The translations under genes and the position numbers were made by a program. A stretch of DNA of 64,000 bases from Planifilum fulgidum. GTDB lineage: Bacteria; Bacillota; Bacilli; Thermoactinomycetales; DSM-44946. The stretch is from contig NZ_FOOK01000009.1 of NCBI RefSeq assembly GCF_900113175.1, positions 41,731 to 105,730 of the forward strand. Direction: 5' to 3'. The notes beneath the pieces are model-generated. The model searched no databases. It saw only the letters and a list, made by a program, of their open reading frames with translations, and was not told the DNA's origin. Within the stretch, counting starts at the first letter, position 1. The number at the start of each line of letters is the position of its first letter. Shown one piece after another: positions 1 through 8,274 of the stretch.

Positions 1-54
1 ACGCGGATGGAAAAAATCGTTCAGGTCGATCTGCCGAAAAAGGCCTGCCCCTAG
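1..54 (+). CDS. C-terminal tail of a gene entering from the left edge (partial)
   Basis: Reading from base 1 in frame 1 gives 17 codons of ordinary amino-acid mix (T-R-M-E-K-I-V-Q-V-D-L-P-K-K-A-C-P) and then TAG at 52-54. The codons look like coding sequence, but there is too little to assign a family. It could also be a chance open frame, because no start or homology is visible. Confidence 0.3.
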   Translation, partial: TRMEKIVQVDLPKKACP

Positions 55-279
55 AGGATACTTATGAGTGCAGGAAAACATCCATCGCGAAGAGACTTCC
101 GCAAAACTGCTCACGGATCGTCCCGTCCGCCCCTTGATCACTCCTTCCGGCACGGCATACTGAAGGCCCCGAAAGAAGCCAATGATCCGGGTGTCCCGCT
201 CCCCGCCCAACCGTTTCCATCGCGGTCTCACCCGTTCACCCCTTCCGCGGCGCGCGCCGCAGCAACGGGAGCCATCCCG

Positions 280-660
280 ACAGGCAGACCACAACCCCCA
301 AGCGAACGCAAGGATTCCAAAAGCGGCGGCCGAAATGACTTTGGTTCCCATCGATCGCTATGCGACCCGTGATCGGGAAAACGGGAAAAACCCACGTTGG
401 CTCGCCACGAGAGAGGCCATTGCGGCCGGTGAGGTCACGATAACCGCGCCACGCCGGACGATCCAGTCGACATCGCGTCCGGCGACACGTCAAACAGCCC
501 ATACGGCGCCGCATATAATGCCCGTCGTCAGAATCCCGGGCTGCCGCATCGAATCGACGACAAACATCATCCATCCCGCTTCTTCCCCCGCCGCGCCGAT
601 CAAGAATATGGCGAAAAAGAAAAAAGGACCGGGCAGACGGCAAACAACCCCGCCGGCATG
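280..660 (-). pseudogene. Decayed CPBP-family (CAAX protease-like) membrane protein remnant
   Basis: On the minus strand, a frame around 580-588 reads G-E-E-x-G-W. It is followed about 20 residues later by T-T-G-I-I-C-G-A-V-W-A-V and then a stop at 490-492. This is the signature layout of CPBP/Abi intramembrane metalloproteases (EExxxR/GW motif, then a membrane helix ending in WxxWH). After the stop the similarity continues in a neighbouring frame (V-S-P-D-A-M-S-T-G) and decays into short membrane-like stretches in other frames. There is no start codon with a ribosome site and no intact reading frame, so I read it as a ghost of a CPBP gene, not a functional one. The match is by motif recognition only. 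Confidence 0.4.
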
Positions 661-1250
661 AGAAAGGCGCCTGCAGGGACTTTGCTCCGGACCGGCCGAA
701 AGCGATCAACCGTTTTCTTTTTTCCAAAAGTGAAGAGGCACATAAGCAAAACACATGAGACAACTCAGGAGGCGGCCAGATCGCCAGGGACTCCTTCCAG
801 GCCACAGGCCGAGGAAAAAAACAAGCGAAAAAAAAATAGGGATGCCTTTCGAGGCGCAGACATCCGCACGGAACGCAACTTCCTCTCGCATCGCCGCGGG
901 TTCAATCCCCGGCAAACCTTCCCCGGTTTCCGAAAACCTCTTCAAGCCCGAAAGACAGCCGAATCCATCGCGTCCCCGGACGGAAAATCCTTCGCACGGC
1001 TGGGCGGATATCCGGTCCGAAACCGGTCTGTAGGGGTCGGCAGGAAGCCGCGGAGGCCTGGAAAACCGGGGCGATCCTCTTTCAAATTTTTCCCGGGCGC
1101 CGGAGAAGGGACGGGATCATTCAAAAATAAAAAAGACTCCCGGCACTCGTTCGGAGTCTTCAGTCCGCACAACATGCACCGAAAAATCATCCCCGCTCCG
1201 GCAACAAGGATTCCGACCGGCGGGGGAAAAGGCGCTGCCCGACTTGTCTC
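661..1250. other. GC-rich stretch without recognisable gene
   Basis: Open frames exist on both strands, but their translations are Arg/Pro/Ser-rich, lack ribosome sites and show no family motif. Nothing convincing is seen apart from possible further debris of the CPBP ghost at the left end. Confidence 0.5.
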
Positions 1251-1256
1251 GCCAAT

Positions 1257-1634
1257 CTATCTCTCACCAGGGGAGGGAAGGACTTTCGTGTAAAGGTCGG
1301 CCAGTTTCTGTTCGAGTTCGTGGATGATTTCCCGTCCGTCCTCCCTCGTGATCAATCCCGCGCGAACGGCAAAATCGATTTCGCGGGAGAGACCGAACAT
1401 CTGGGTGTCCAACACTTCTTCGTAAAGCGGACATTTGGGCGCTGTCAGGTTTTCCAGCTGAACAGCGATCAATTGCTGGATCTTTTGGGCGTCCTCCCGC
1501 AGCAACTGCAAGGCGCGCTGACTTAAATCAACCTGAGTCGGCGTCCGCAAACCAGATCCCCCCATCCACCGCTGATCAACGGTTTGGAGAACGATGCACC
1601 GGCTGTTGACGTCGTTCCCTTCACCGCTTGCCAT
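1257..1634 (-). CDS. ylaN: YlaN family protein (DUF1507), iron-homeostasis factor
   Basis: The core matches YlaN closely: it contains the stretch [23 protein letters not shown]. YlaN is a small cytosolic Firmicute protein, conditionally essential and reported to act on Fur under iron limitation. The ATG at 1634 has a strong Shine-Dalgarno AGAGGGG seven bases upstream, giving 125 aa. That is about 35 residues longer than the usual YlaN of about 90 aa; the extra part is N-terminal and not obviously structured. A shorter start at 1565 has a worse ribosome site. It stands alone, convergent with nothing on its left and followed upstream by glsA in the same direction. Confidence 0.9.
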   Translation of the reverse strand: MASGEGNDVNSRCIVLQTVDQRWMGGSGLRTPTQVDLSQRALQLLREDAQKIQQLIAVQLENLTAPKCPLYEEVLDTQMFGLSREIDFAVRAGLITREDGREIIHELEQKLADLYTKVLPSPGER

Positions 1635-1799
1635 TCGTGTCCCCTCTGTCAACAGCCTCAGAGGATTCGCTTTTTTTCAGTTTAACACGTTCCTGTAAGC
1701 TTTGCAAAGAAAGGGGGAAAAGTATCGTTTGGTTTCCATCCGCCCCGAAAGGGCTTTTTCCGCTCCCTCACCGTTCGGACGCTCCCTCCCGTCGCTTCC

Positions 1800-2711
1800 C
1801 TAAAAAATGCTCAGCCCCAATTTTTTTGAGAAATCCTCCAGCAGCCGGGTGCCGGTGATGCTGTTTCCCTTTTTGTCCAGGGCGGGACCGAAAACCCCGA
1901 TTCCCATCCGCCCCGGAACCAGAGCCAGGATTCCCCCCGATACGCCGCTTTTGGCTGGAATTCCCACGCGGATGGCAAACTCCCCCGACGCATTGTACAT
2001 CCCGCACGTCACCATAAAGGTTTTGGCCAGCCGGGCGATGTCTTCGGGGATCACCCGCTTCCCCCGCAGGGTCACCCCGTTTTGGGCGAGACACAGCCCC
2101 ATGCGGGCCAGGTCGATGCAATCCACGCAAATGGAGCATTGCCGGAAATAGATATCCAGCGTCTCCTCCACCTCATCGATGACCCCGCACCCTTTGAGAA
2201 AATACGCCAACGCCCGGTTGCGGTCGGCGGTGTCCCTCTCGGACCGGTAGACGGCCCGGTTCATGTCGATGTCCGGATTGTCCGCCATCTCCCGAACCAG
2301 ATGAATCACGCGCTCCGCCCGTTCTTCGACGGTTCTTCCCCGGATCAGCGAACTGACGACGATGGCGCCGGCATTGATCATCGGATTGAGGGGTTTGGCT
2401 TCATCGGCAATCTCCAATTTATACAGGGAGTGAAAGGGATCCCCGGTGGGCTCCATGCCCACCTTCGAAAAAACCCCCTCTTCCCCGTGGTCCATCAGGG
2501 CCACCATCAGGGATACCAGTTTGGAAATGCTCTGCAGGGTGAAGCGGGTGCGATAGTCCCCGGCGGCATGCACCTCCCCCGCCGGGTCGACCACGGCCAC
2601 CCCCAGCTGCCGGGGATCCTGTTTGGCCAGTTCCGGTATGTATTCCGCCACTTTTCCCTCCCGCGCGGCGGGACGGTGTTTCTCCACCAGGGATTCCAAC
2701 ATCGTTTGCAT
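1800..2711 (-). CDS. glsA: Glutaminase A
   Basis: Glutaminase (L-glutamine to L-glutamate plus ammonia), a serine-dependent beta-lactamase-like fold enzyme of the cytosol. The catalytic S-I-S-K (SxxK) is at about residues 61-64. The family motifs around N-P-M-I-N-A-G-A-I and G-I-P-A-K-S-G-V-S-G-G-I are present. At 303 aa it has the usual length. I chose ATG 2711 because AAGGGGGG precedes it by the right distance; the frame stays open upstream but without family similarity. It is divergent from the 131-aa protein gene at 2818. With the nearby alanine symporter and the glutamate dehydrogenase at 17.4 kb it fits amino-acid nitrogen use. Confidence 0.95.
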   Translation of the reverse strand: MQTMLESLVEKHRPAAREGKVAEYIPELAKQDPRQLGVAVVDPAGEVHAAGDYRTRFTLQSISKLVSLMVALMDHGEEGVFSKVGMEPTGDPFHSLYKLEIADEAKPLNPMINAGAIVVSSLIRGRTVEERAERVIHLVREMADNPDIDMNRAVYRSERDTADRNRALAYFLKGCGVIDEVEETLDIYFRQCSICVDCIDLARMGLCLAQNGVTLRGKRVIPEDIARLAKTFMVTCGMYNASGEFAIRVGIPAKSGVSGGILALVPGRMGIGVFGPALDKKGNSITGTRLLEDFSKKLGLSIF

Positions 2712-2748
2712 GATTTCCCCCCTTCGTCTCGCTGCTTCGCCCCTTTTA

Positions 2749-2777
2749 TTCTTCTCCGCCCGCCGGTCAGGTATAAT
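2749..2777 (+). promoter_or_regulatory. SigA-type promoter for the 2818 gene
   Basis: A perfect TATAAT lies at 2772-2777, about 40 bases before the ATG at 2818. A weak -35 (TTCTTC) sits 17 bases upstream. Confidence 0.55.
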
Positions 2778-2817
2778 GGAGAATGGTTGAAAAACGGAAA
2801 GGTGGAGGAATCCAGCG

Positions 2818-3213
2818 ATGAATGACGTCATTCTGATTACCGGAGCCGTCACCTATCAGATCAACCTCGATCCCACGGTCTGGATTTTCGATGACCGGAA
2901 ACGGGAGATGAGCCAGTGGTTTCCCGGCGTGGAGGGGTGGGGAATGCAGCTCGGCCCCTTCCTGGAAAACGCCCAGCCGGATCCGAAAGCCACCCACGTC
3001 ATCTGTCACCAATCCACGGGGAACAAGGTGACGATCTCCATGGATCAAGCCCGCAGCGCCATCCTTCGGTTCAGCCGCGACGGCAAGCCGATCCGGCCCG
3101 ACGGACCGGCCCTCCTTTACCTGGCCGACGGCAGCAACGTGGATCAACCGATCGGCTATTTGACCCGGCTGGAGGTGATTTGCGCGGAAAAGCCCCTTGA
3201 CGATCCCAAATGA
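2818..3213 (+). CDS. Conserved hypothetical protein, possible regulatory or sulfite-oxidase-like fold
   Basis: 131 aa, soluble, with no signal peptide. It starts M-N-D-V-I-L-I-T-G and contains the motif W-I-F-D-D-R-K. The ATG is preceded by AGGTGGAGG at good spacing. I recognise the W-I-F-D-D-R-K type of sequence from uncharacterised Bacillales proteins. The second half (residues 60-120) has the look of a compact beta-rich domain. No catalytic motif can be named, so the function is unknown. It is single-gene, divergent from glsA and convergent with the thioesterase gene. Confidence 0.75.
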   Translation: MNDVILITGAVTYQINLDPTVWIFDDRKREMSQWFPGVEGWGMQLGPFLENAQPDPKATHVICHQSTGNKVTISMDQARSAILRFSRDGKPIRPDGPALLYLADGSNVDQPIGYLTRLEVICAEKPLDDPK

Positions 3214-3257
3214 GATCGGCCAAGGGGCACTGGTGCCGGCGAATTTCCGGTCATTTG

Positions 3258-3731
3258 TCAATCGAGGATGTAAAAGGTGGCGGTGGAAAGGGCGATCCGC
3301 CTTCCCCCGCCGTCAAAAATCTCACACTCCCCGACCGCCAGGCGCCGGCCCCGGTGGATCAAGCGGGCCCGGGAAACCAGCTCCCCGCCCTTTCCGGGCC
3401 GGAGATAATTGACCTTCATCTCGGCGGTGACGGCCCGTTTCCCCCCAGGGAGGCTCTTGTTGATCAGCGAGCCGATCGTGGAATCCGCCAGGGAAGCGAT
3501 GATTCCCCCGTGGACGCTTCCTCCCCGGTTCAGCATGAACGGCGTGACCGGCAACCGGAACTGATACACGCCCTCTTCGACGAACTCGCCGGAAAGGCCC
3601 AAAAAGCCGGAAAGATAGGCGCTTCCCCGCTCCCGCTTCTGCCGGATCGCCTGCAGCGTCAGCCGGAGGAGGGTCCGTTCCTCTTCCGTTCCCGCCTCAG
3701 CCACCCGCCTCAGCTCATCCCAAAGCTCCAA
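3258..3731 (-). CDS. PaaI-type hotdog-fold thioesterase
   Basis: A hotdog-fold acyl-CoA thioesterase of the PaaI/YdiI superfamily. It has the characteristic N-R-G-G-S-V-H-G-G-I-I-A-S-L-A-D (catalytic-loop HGG) at mid-protein and the beta-sheet segment V-T-A-E-M-K-V-N-Y-L-R-P. The TTG at 3731, preceded by GGGAGG, gives 157 aa. The frame is open further upstream, but that part runs through the terminator hairpin of abrB and is unlikely to be translated. The substrate cannot be predicted. A second member of the family is at 8772. Confidence 0.85.
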   Translation of the reverse strand: MELWDELRRVAEAGTEEERTLLRLTLQAIRQKRERGSAYLSGFLGLSGEFVEEGVYQFRLPVTPFMLNRGGSVHGGIIASLADSTIGSLINKSLPGGKRAVTAEMKVNYLRPGKGGELVSRARLIHRGRRLAVGECEIFDGGGRRIALSTATFYILD

Positions 3732-3758
3732 CCGCCATCCCTCCCGGACATAAAAAGA

Positions 3759-3783
3759 GAAGCCCTGTCGCCCGCGGGGCTTC
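3759..3783 (-). terminator. Rho-independent terminator of abrB
   Basis: A 7-bp stem GAAGCCC/GGGCTTC is followed on the minus strand by CTCTTTTTA. It lies just after the abrB stop and before the thioesterase gene. Confidence 0.7.
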
Positions 3784-3810
3784 CCTTCCCTCCTCAAGTG
3801 CTTTTATTCT

Positions 3811-4071
3811 TCAGAGTTCCTTTTCCGCAGCCGCCGCCAGCTCCGTCAGGCAGTTTCGGCAGATGTTCTTGTTGCGGAACACGATCATATCCTTCGATTG
3901 ACCGCAAAAAAGGCAAGACGGGCTGTATTTCTTGAGCACGATGCTGCTCCCGTCCACATAAATTTCCAACGGATCCCGGACGTCGATGCCCAGGGTTCGC
4001 CGCAATTCCACCGGGAGCACGACCCGGCCCAGCTCGTCCACTTTTCTTACGATCCCCGTCGCCTTCATCAT
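3811..4071 (-). CDS. abrB: AbrB-like transition-state regulator
   Basis: 86 aa. The N-terminal swapped-hairpin DNA-binding domain is nearly canonical AbrB (T-G-I-V-R-K-V-D-E-L-G-R-V-V-L-P, then L-E-I-Y-V-D). The C-terminal half differs from B. subtilis AbrB: it carries C-x2-C (C-L-F-C) and C-x2-C (C-R-N-C), a likely zinc-binding or redox knuckle as seen in some Clostridia/Thermoactinomycete-type homologues. An AGGAGG site lies six bases before the ATG. It is expected to be a dimer/tetramer repressor of stationary-phase genes. The gene is divergent from the alanine symporter, with an AT-rich 230-bp regulatory region between. Confidence 0.93.
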   Translation of the reverse strand: MMKATGIVRKVDELGRVVLPVELRRTLGIDVRDPLEIYVDGSSIVLKKYSPSCLFCGQSKDMIVFRNKNICRNCLTELAAAAEKEL

Positions 4072-4177
4072 TGAAACCTCCTAGCAGCCGAATAGTTCTC
4101 TGTTGATATTTACCATCCCTAACTGATATACCACTCTTAGCTTAAGGGTTAACCCGCCGCACTTCCAGCGGAAATGT

Positions 4178-4195
4178 TTTACATTGGTATGTAAA
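4178..4195. promoter_or_regulatory. 18-bp perfect palindrome in the abrB/alsT divergent region
   Basis: TTTACAT, four bases, ATGTAAA, in an AT-rich stretch unlike the surrounding GC-rich sequence. A second short palindrome GGGTTAACCC is at 4148-4157. It is placed where an operator shared by both genes would sit. Which protein binds is unknown; AbrB itself recognises AT-rich, TGGNA-like DNA. Confidence 0.4.
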
Positions 4196-4309
4196 TTATT
4201 TCCTATTTAAAATTAGGGGAGGATTTTGCAGAAATCGATTAGAATATAACCATCAGGCAATTTTGCTTCTTATCCGATTTCAACCAATTGTTGAAGCGAG
4301 GTGAACCGC

Positions 4310-5677
4310 TTGCTGGACATCATCAACAAGATCAACGAATATGTATGGGGATGGCCGACCCTTGTCCTGTTGGTCGGAACGGGCGTTTTCCTTTCCTTCC
4401 GGCTTGGTTTCCTTCAATTTTCCCAGCTTCCCTACGCCCTGAAACTGGCCTTCAGCCGGCACCAGGACAAGAAATCAAAGGGGGACATCTCCCATTTTTC
4501 CGCCCTGATGACCGCCTTGTCGGCGACCGTCGGCACCGGTAACATCGCCGGGGTGGCCACCGCCGTCACCATCGGGGGACCGGGTGCCCTGGTCTGGATG
4601 TGGATCACGGCCATTTTCGGAATGGCCACCAAATACGCCGAGGCGATCCTCGCCGTCAAATACCGGGTGACCAACGAGCGGGGGGAAATGTCCGGCGGTC
4701 CGATGTATTACATCGAGCGGGGCCTGGGCATGAAATGGCTGGCGGTCCTGTTCGCCCTGTTCGGGTCCGTGGCCGCCTTCGGCATCGGCAACATGGTGCA
4801 GTCCCACTCCGTCGCCTCCGCTTTTGAGGAGACCTTCGGCATCGCGCCCTGGATCACCGGCCTGATCCTGACCGTCTGCACCGCCCTGGTGCTCATCGGG
4901 GGCATCCAGTCGATCGGCCGCGTCTCCAACTATCTGGTCCCCTTCATGGCGCTGTTCTACATCGCCGGAGGAATGGTCGTCATTCTGCTCAATCTGGACA
5001 AACTGCCGTCGGCCTTTGCCCTCATCTTCTCCGACGCCTTCACCGGGCAGGCCATGGCGGGCGGCGCGATCGGCACCGTCATCAAGATGGGCGTGGCCCG
5101 CGGACTCTTCTCCAACGAGGCGGGTCTCGGTTCCGCCCCCATCGCGGCCGCGGCCGCCAAGACCGACTATCCGGGCCGGCAAGCCCTGGTCTCCATGACG
5201 GGAACCTTCCTGGACACGATCGTCGTCTGCACCTTTACGGGGCTGACCATCGTGATGACCGGCGCCTATCTGGATTACAAACCGGGAGTCCTCGAAGGGG
5301 CCCAGGTGACGGTGGCCGCCTTCGACAGCGCCCTGCCGGTGGCGGGAGGGCTGATCGTCACGCTGTCGCTGATTTTGTTCGCCTACTCGACGGTGCTCGG
5401 TTGGTCCTATTACGGGGAAAAATGCTTCACCTACCTGTTCGGCGACCGCATGACCATGCCTTACCGCTCCGTCTTCGTCCTCTTCGTCTTCATCGGTTCC
5501 CTGTTGAAGATCGACTTGGTATGGGCGGCCGCCGACATGATGAACGGCCTGATGGCGGTGCCCAACCTGATTGGTCTGCTCTTCCTCTCCGGCGTCGTCG
5601 TCTCCGAAACCCGTTCCTTCCGCGAGCAACTCAAGAAGGAACGCCTGGAAGCGGAAAAGGCCTCTTCCACCGGTTGA
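4310..5677 (+). CDS. alsT: Sodium:alanine symporter (AGCS family)
   Basis: 455-aa polytopic membrane protein of the alanine/glycine:cation symporter family, importing alanine, glycine or glutamine with Na+. Family signatures include [15 protein letters not shown] and [12 protein letters not shown], plus the [10 protein letters not shown] segment near residue 270. About 10-11 hydrophobic helices are visible. GAGGTGA sits five bases before TTG 4310; GTG 4301 in the same frame is the alternative and has a poorer site. It lies near glutaminase but is transcribed independently and is followed by a strong bidirectional terminator. Confidence 0.93.
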   Translation: MLDIINKINEYVWGWPTLVLLVGTGVFLSFRLGFLQFSQLPYALKLAFSRHQDKKSKGDISHFSALMTALSATVGTGNIAGVATAVTIGGPGALVWMWITAIFGMATKYAEAILAVKYRVTNERGEMSGGPMYYIERGLGMKWLAVLFALFGSVAAFGIGNMVQSHSVASAFEETFGIAPWITGLILTVCTALVLIGGIQSIGRVSNYLVPFMALFYIAGGMVVILLNLDKLPSAFALIFSDAFTGQAMAGGAIGTVIKMGVARGLFSNEAGLGSAPIAAAAAKTDYPGRQALVSMTGTFLDTIVVCTFTGLTIVMTGAYLDYKPGVLEGAQVTVAAFDSALPVAGGLIVTLSLILFAYSTVLGWSYYGEKCFTYLFGDRMTMPYRSVFVLFVFIGSLLKIDLVWAAADMMNGLMAVPNLIGLLFLSGVVVSETRSFREQLKKERLEAEKASSTG

Positions 5678-5690
5678 AGCGGCTTTTGCA

Positions 5691-5725
5691 AAACACCCTC
5701 TCCGGAGACCGGAGAGGGTGTTTTG
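5691..5725. terminator. Bidirectional rho-independent terminator
   Basis: A 15-bp stem (AAACACCCTCTCCGG and its complement) with a 3-base loop, flanked by A and T runs. It serves alsT on plus and the small membrane protein gene on minus. Confidence 0.85.
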
Positions 5726-5741
5726 TTTGTACCGGTTCCTT

Positions 5742-6080
5742 TCACCGGGTTGCCCCGTCCCCCGCCGTCCATCTTAAGAAAAGACGGAGGCCGCCCAAAC
5801 CCAGGAGGGAAAATCCGCCCAAAGCGGCAAACCATCCGATGAAGCCGACAACCCTCAACCAGTAGGGATCATCGGTGTGGGAAATCAACCGGATCAGCGG
5901 CCCCTCCTCTCCATGGACCAGAGAAATGTGAGCCGGGCTCAGCGAAAAACTGAGGAGCAAGGCGAGGAAAAGGGAAAAAAGCACCCCCGCCAAAATCATC
6001 GCACACCACGGACGACGGATGTCCCTCACTCCCTTGACAATTTTTTCAAGAATCAGCCGAAAAACCGGCCGCTCTCCCAT
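5742..6080 (-). CDS. Small two-helix membrane protein of unknown function
   Basis: 112 aa with two hydrophobic helices (about residues 24-48 and 73-100), a basic N-terminus and a short exposed loop containing S-L-V-H-G-E-E-G-P. No family is recognised. The ribosome site is weak (GGAAG, 12 bases away). The amphipathic pattern and clean start-to-terminator fit argue it is real. Confidence 0.5.
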   Translation of the reverse strand: MGERPVFRLILEKIVKGVRDIRRPWCAMILAGVLFSLFLALLLSFSLSPAHISLVHGEEGPLIRLISHTDDPYWLRVVGFIGWFAALGGFSLLGLGGLRLFLRWTAGDGATR

Positions 6081-6086
6081 ATATAT

Positions 6087-6310
6087 TCAATCTTCCGCCA
6101 AATTCCACGGTCCTTGCGGCATATGACAAATCGCCGCCCATATCCCCAAGGCGGCGCCGAAATCCAGCGAAGAGCCAGCCCCCGCCGGGGCGGCCGTCGC
6201 CCCATCCCCCTCCGGCCCCGGGAAGATCTGGCGCAAACCATGTGCACGCTCCTCTTCAAGCGGATTTTTCCGGAGCACGCCGCCGGCAAGGACCCTTCCG
6301 GATGACGACG
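6087..6310 (-). pseudogene. Possible C-terminal remnant of a BadF/BcrA-type sugar kinase
   Basis: A minus-strand frame without a start reads R-V-L-A-G-G-V-L-R-K-N-P-L-E-E-E-R, then L-R-Q-I-F-P-G, and ends with D-F-G-A-A-L-G-I-W. This order matches the C-terminal lobe of BadF/BadG/BcrA ATPases (N-acetylglucosamine-kinase-like), where GGVxRNPL is followed by a P-x-x-GAAL segment. The rest of such a gene is absent: the terminator of the aminopeptidase lies immediately upstream. I infer a 5'-deleted relic. Confidence 0.3.
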
Positions 6311-6324
6311 GCCGATAACGCAAA

Positions 6325-6350
6325 GGGCACGGGATGAACATCCCGTGCCC
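6325..6350 (-). terminator. Hairpin terminator after the M29 aminopeptidase
   Basis: A 12-bp perfect stem (GGGCACGGGATG and its complement) with a two-base loop, followed by TTT on the minus strand. It lies about 80 bases past the stop. Confidence 0.6.
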
Positions 6351-6428
6351 GCAAAAGACCTTTTCAGGGTGCGGGAAGGTATGTACCGCGCGATTTCTTT
6401 CCGCATCCCTTTTTGGTAGTCCGCCGTC

Positions 6429-7547
6429 TCACCCCTTCAGATTTTCCGGGTTCAGCGGCTCCAGTTCCGGCACCACGAACCGGCCGTCCTTGCGGATCAG
6501 TTTCCCGTCGAACCAGATTTCTCCCCCGCCGTATTCCGGGCGCTGAATCGACACGAGATCCCAATGGATGGCCGAAGAGTTGCCGTTGTTGCACTCCTCG
6601 TAGGCGGAACCGGGAGTGAAGTGGAAGCTGCCGTCGATTTTCTCGTCAAACAAAGTGTCCTTCATCGGGTGAAGAATGTAGGGGTTGAAGCCCAGGCTGA
6701 ACTCCCCGATGTAGCGGGCACCCTCGTCGGTGTCCAAAATTTTGTTCAGCCGTTCGGTGTCGTTGGCCGTCGCGCTTACGATCTTCCCATCGCGGAATTC
6801 GAAACGGATGTTTTCAAAGGTGAATCCCTGGTAAACGCTGGCCGTGTTGAAGGTGATCACCCCGTTGACCGAATCGCGGACGGGCGCCGTAAACACCTCG
6901 CCGTCGGGAATGTTGTACTGTCCGGAGCACTTGATGGCGGGCATCCCCTTGATGGAGAAAGTGAGGTCGGTTCCCGGACCGACGATCCGCACCTGATCCG
7001 TACGCTCCATCAGCTCCACCAGCGGATCCATCGCCCGGTCCATCTTGGCATAGTCCAGGGTGCACACGTCGAAATAAAAATCCTCGAAGGCCTCCTGGCT
7101 CATCTGGGCCAACTGCGCCATCGAAGCGTTGGGGTAGCGCAGGACCACCCAGCGGGTGTGCTTGACCCGCTGTTCCTTGTGAACGGGCTTGTTGTACAGC
7201 TCCATCTGCAACTGCATTTTGTCCGCCGGCACGTCGGCGGTTTCGTTGATGTTGTTGCTGCCCCGGATCCCGATGTAGCAATCCATCTCCTTCATCCGCA
7301 CCAGATCGAACCGGGCCATCTGGTTCATATGCTCCTCGCTGGTTCCCAGAAGCAGCGCCCGGGACAGCGTTTGATCGCGCAGTTCCACGTGGGGATATCC
7401 CCCCGCCGCATAAACTTCCGACACCAAGGCCCTGGCCAGCTCGTGGCCGGCATCGAACACCTCGATCAACACCTTGTCGCCCTTTTTGACCCGGCAGGAA
7501 TAATTCACCAACAAATGCGCCAATTTTGCTATTCTGGGATCTCGCAT
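6429..7547 (-). CDS. ampS: Aminopeptidase, M29 (thermophilic AmpS/AP-II) family
   Basis: 372 aa, a typical length for M29 metallo-aminopeptidases, which remove N-terminal residues in the cytosol using two divalent metals. The metal-site segments are visible: D-G-E-V-F-T-A-P, Y-I-G-E-F-S-L-G, and near the end S-S-A-I-H-W-D-L-V, with the intervening H-F-T-P-G-S-A-Y. The ATG at 7547 has AAGGGGG at seven bases; a TTG two codons earlier overlaps it. This is a single gene divergent from the fRMsr gene, with its own terminator. Confidence 0.93.
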   Translation of the reverse strand: MRDPRIAKLAHLLVNYSCRVKKGDKVLIEVFDAGHELARALVSEVYAAGGYPHVELRDQTLSRALLLGTSEEHMNQMARFDLVRMKEMDCYIGIRGSNNINETADVPADKMQLQMELYNKPVHKEQRVKHTRWVVLRYPNASMAQLAQMSQEAFEDFYFDVCTLDYAKMDRAMDPLVELMERTDQVRIVGPGTDLTFSIKGMPAIKCSGQYNIPDGEVFTAPVRDSVNGVITFNTASVYQGFTFENIRFEFRDGKIVSATANDTERLNKILDTDEGARYIGEFSLGFNPYILHPMKDTLFDEKIDGSFHFTPGSAYEECNNGNSSAIHWDLVSIQRPEYGGGEIWFDGKLIRKDGRFVVPELEPLNPENLKG

Positions 7548-7685
7548 AAACAAACCCCCTTGTGATGAATTCCGCTGACTATTTTATCACTGAAAGGGGA
7601 TGATTTACATCCGGGACCGACGGATTGGAAAATGTGATATGCTTACCCTGTGGGAGAATCTCCGGGGAAAAAAGGAGGGAAAGCC

Positions 7686-8183
7686 GTGTTCGTGCTGCAA
7701 AAGGCGGAAGGAAGCCGGGAAGAACGTTATGAACACCTGCTGAAGCAGGCGGAAAGCCTCCTGGAAGGGGAACGGGACTGGGTGGCCAATTTGGCCAACG
7801 CCGCGTCCCTTTTGTACTTCTCCCTCGAACAGGTAAACTGGTGCGGCTTTTACCTGCTCAGGGGCGGAGAGCTCCTTCTGGGACCGTTCATGGGAAAACC
7901 CGCCTGTGTCCGCATTCCCCTGGGGAAGGGAGTCTGCGGAACCGCCGCCGCCCGGCGTGAAACCCAGGTGGTGCCCGACGTGTTTCAATTTCCCGGCCAC
8001 ATCGCCTGCGACGCCGACTCCCGTTCCGAAATCGTCGTGCCGATGATGCCGGAAGGCCGCCTCGTGGGCGTGCTGGACATCGACAGCCCGGTGAAAAACC
8101 GGTTTGACGCCCTGGACCAGAAATACCTGGAACAATTTGTGGAGAAGCTCATCCGGCACATCGACTGGAGCCCCGTGAAGTAA
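7686..8183 (+). CDS. msrC: Free methionine-(R)-sulfoxide reductase (GAF domain)
   Basis: 165-aa stand-alone GAF protein that reduces free Met-R-sulfoxide with thioredoxin. The three cysteines used by this family are conserved at C74, C84 and C108 (K-P-A-C-V, G-K-G-V-C-G-T, H-I-A-C-D). The D-A-x-S-R-S-E-I-V-V-P motif follows. GTG 7686 has GGAGG seven bases upstream; the frame extends 12 codons further but through the ribosome site. It is monocistronic with a clear terminator. The role is repair of oxidised methionine. Confidence 0.93.
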   Translation: MFVLQKAEGSREERYEHLLKQAESLLEGERDWVANLANAASLLYFSLEQVNWCGFYLLRGGELLLGPFMGKPACVRIPLGKGVCGTAAARRETQVVPDVFQFPGHIACDADSRSEIVVPMMPEGRLVGVLDIDSPVKNRFDALDQKYLEQFVEKLIRHIDWSPVK

Positions 8184-8187
8184 ACAA

Positions 8188-8216
8188 AAGCCCCTCCGCA
8201 ATCCCGGAGGGGCTTT
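8188..8216 (+). terminator. Rho-independent terminator of the fRMsr gene
   Basis: A 10-bp stem AGCCCCTCCG/CGGAGGGGCT with a short loop and TTT, directly after the stop. Confidence 0.75.
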
Positions 8217-8274
8217 CGTGCGAAGGCCACCTGAGAAGGCGAAAACGACCCCGGGCGGCTTTCGGCGCCGGCCG

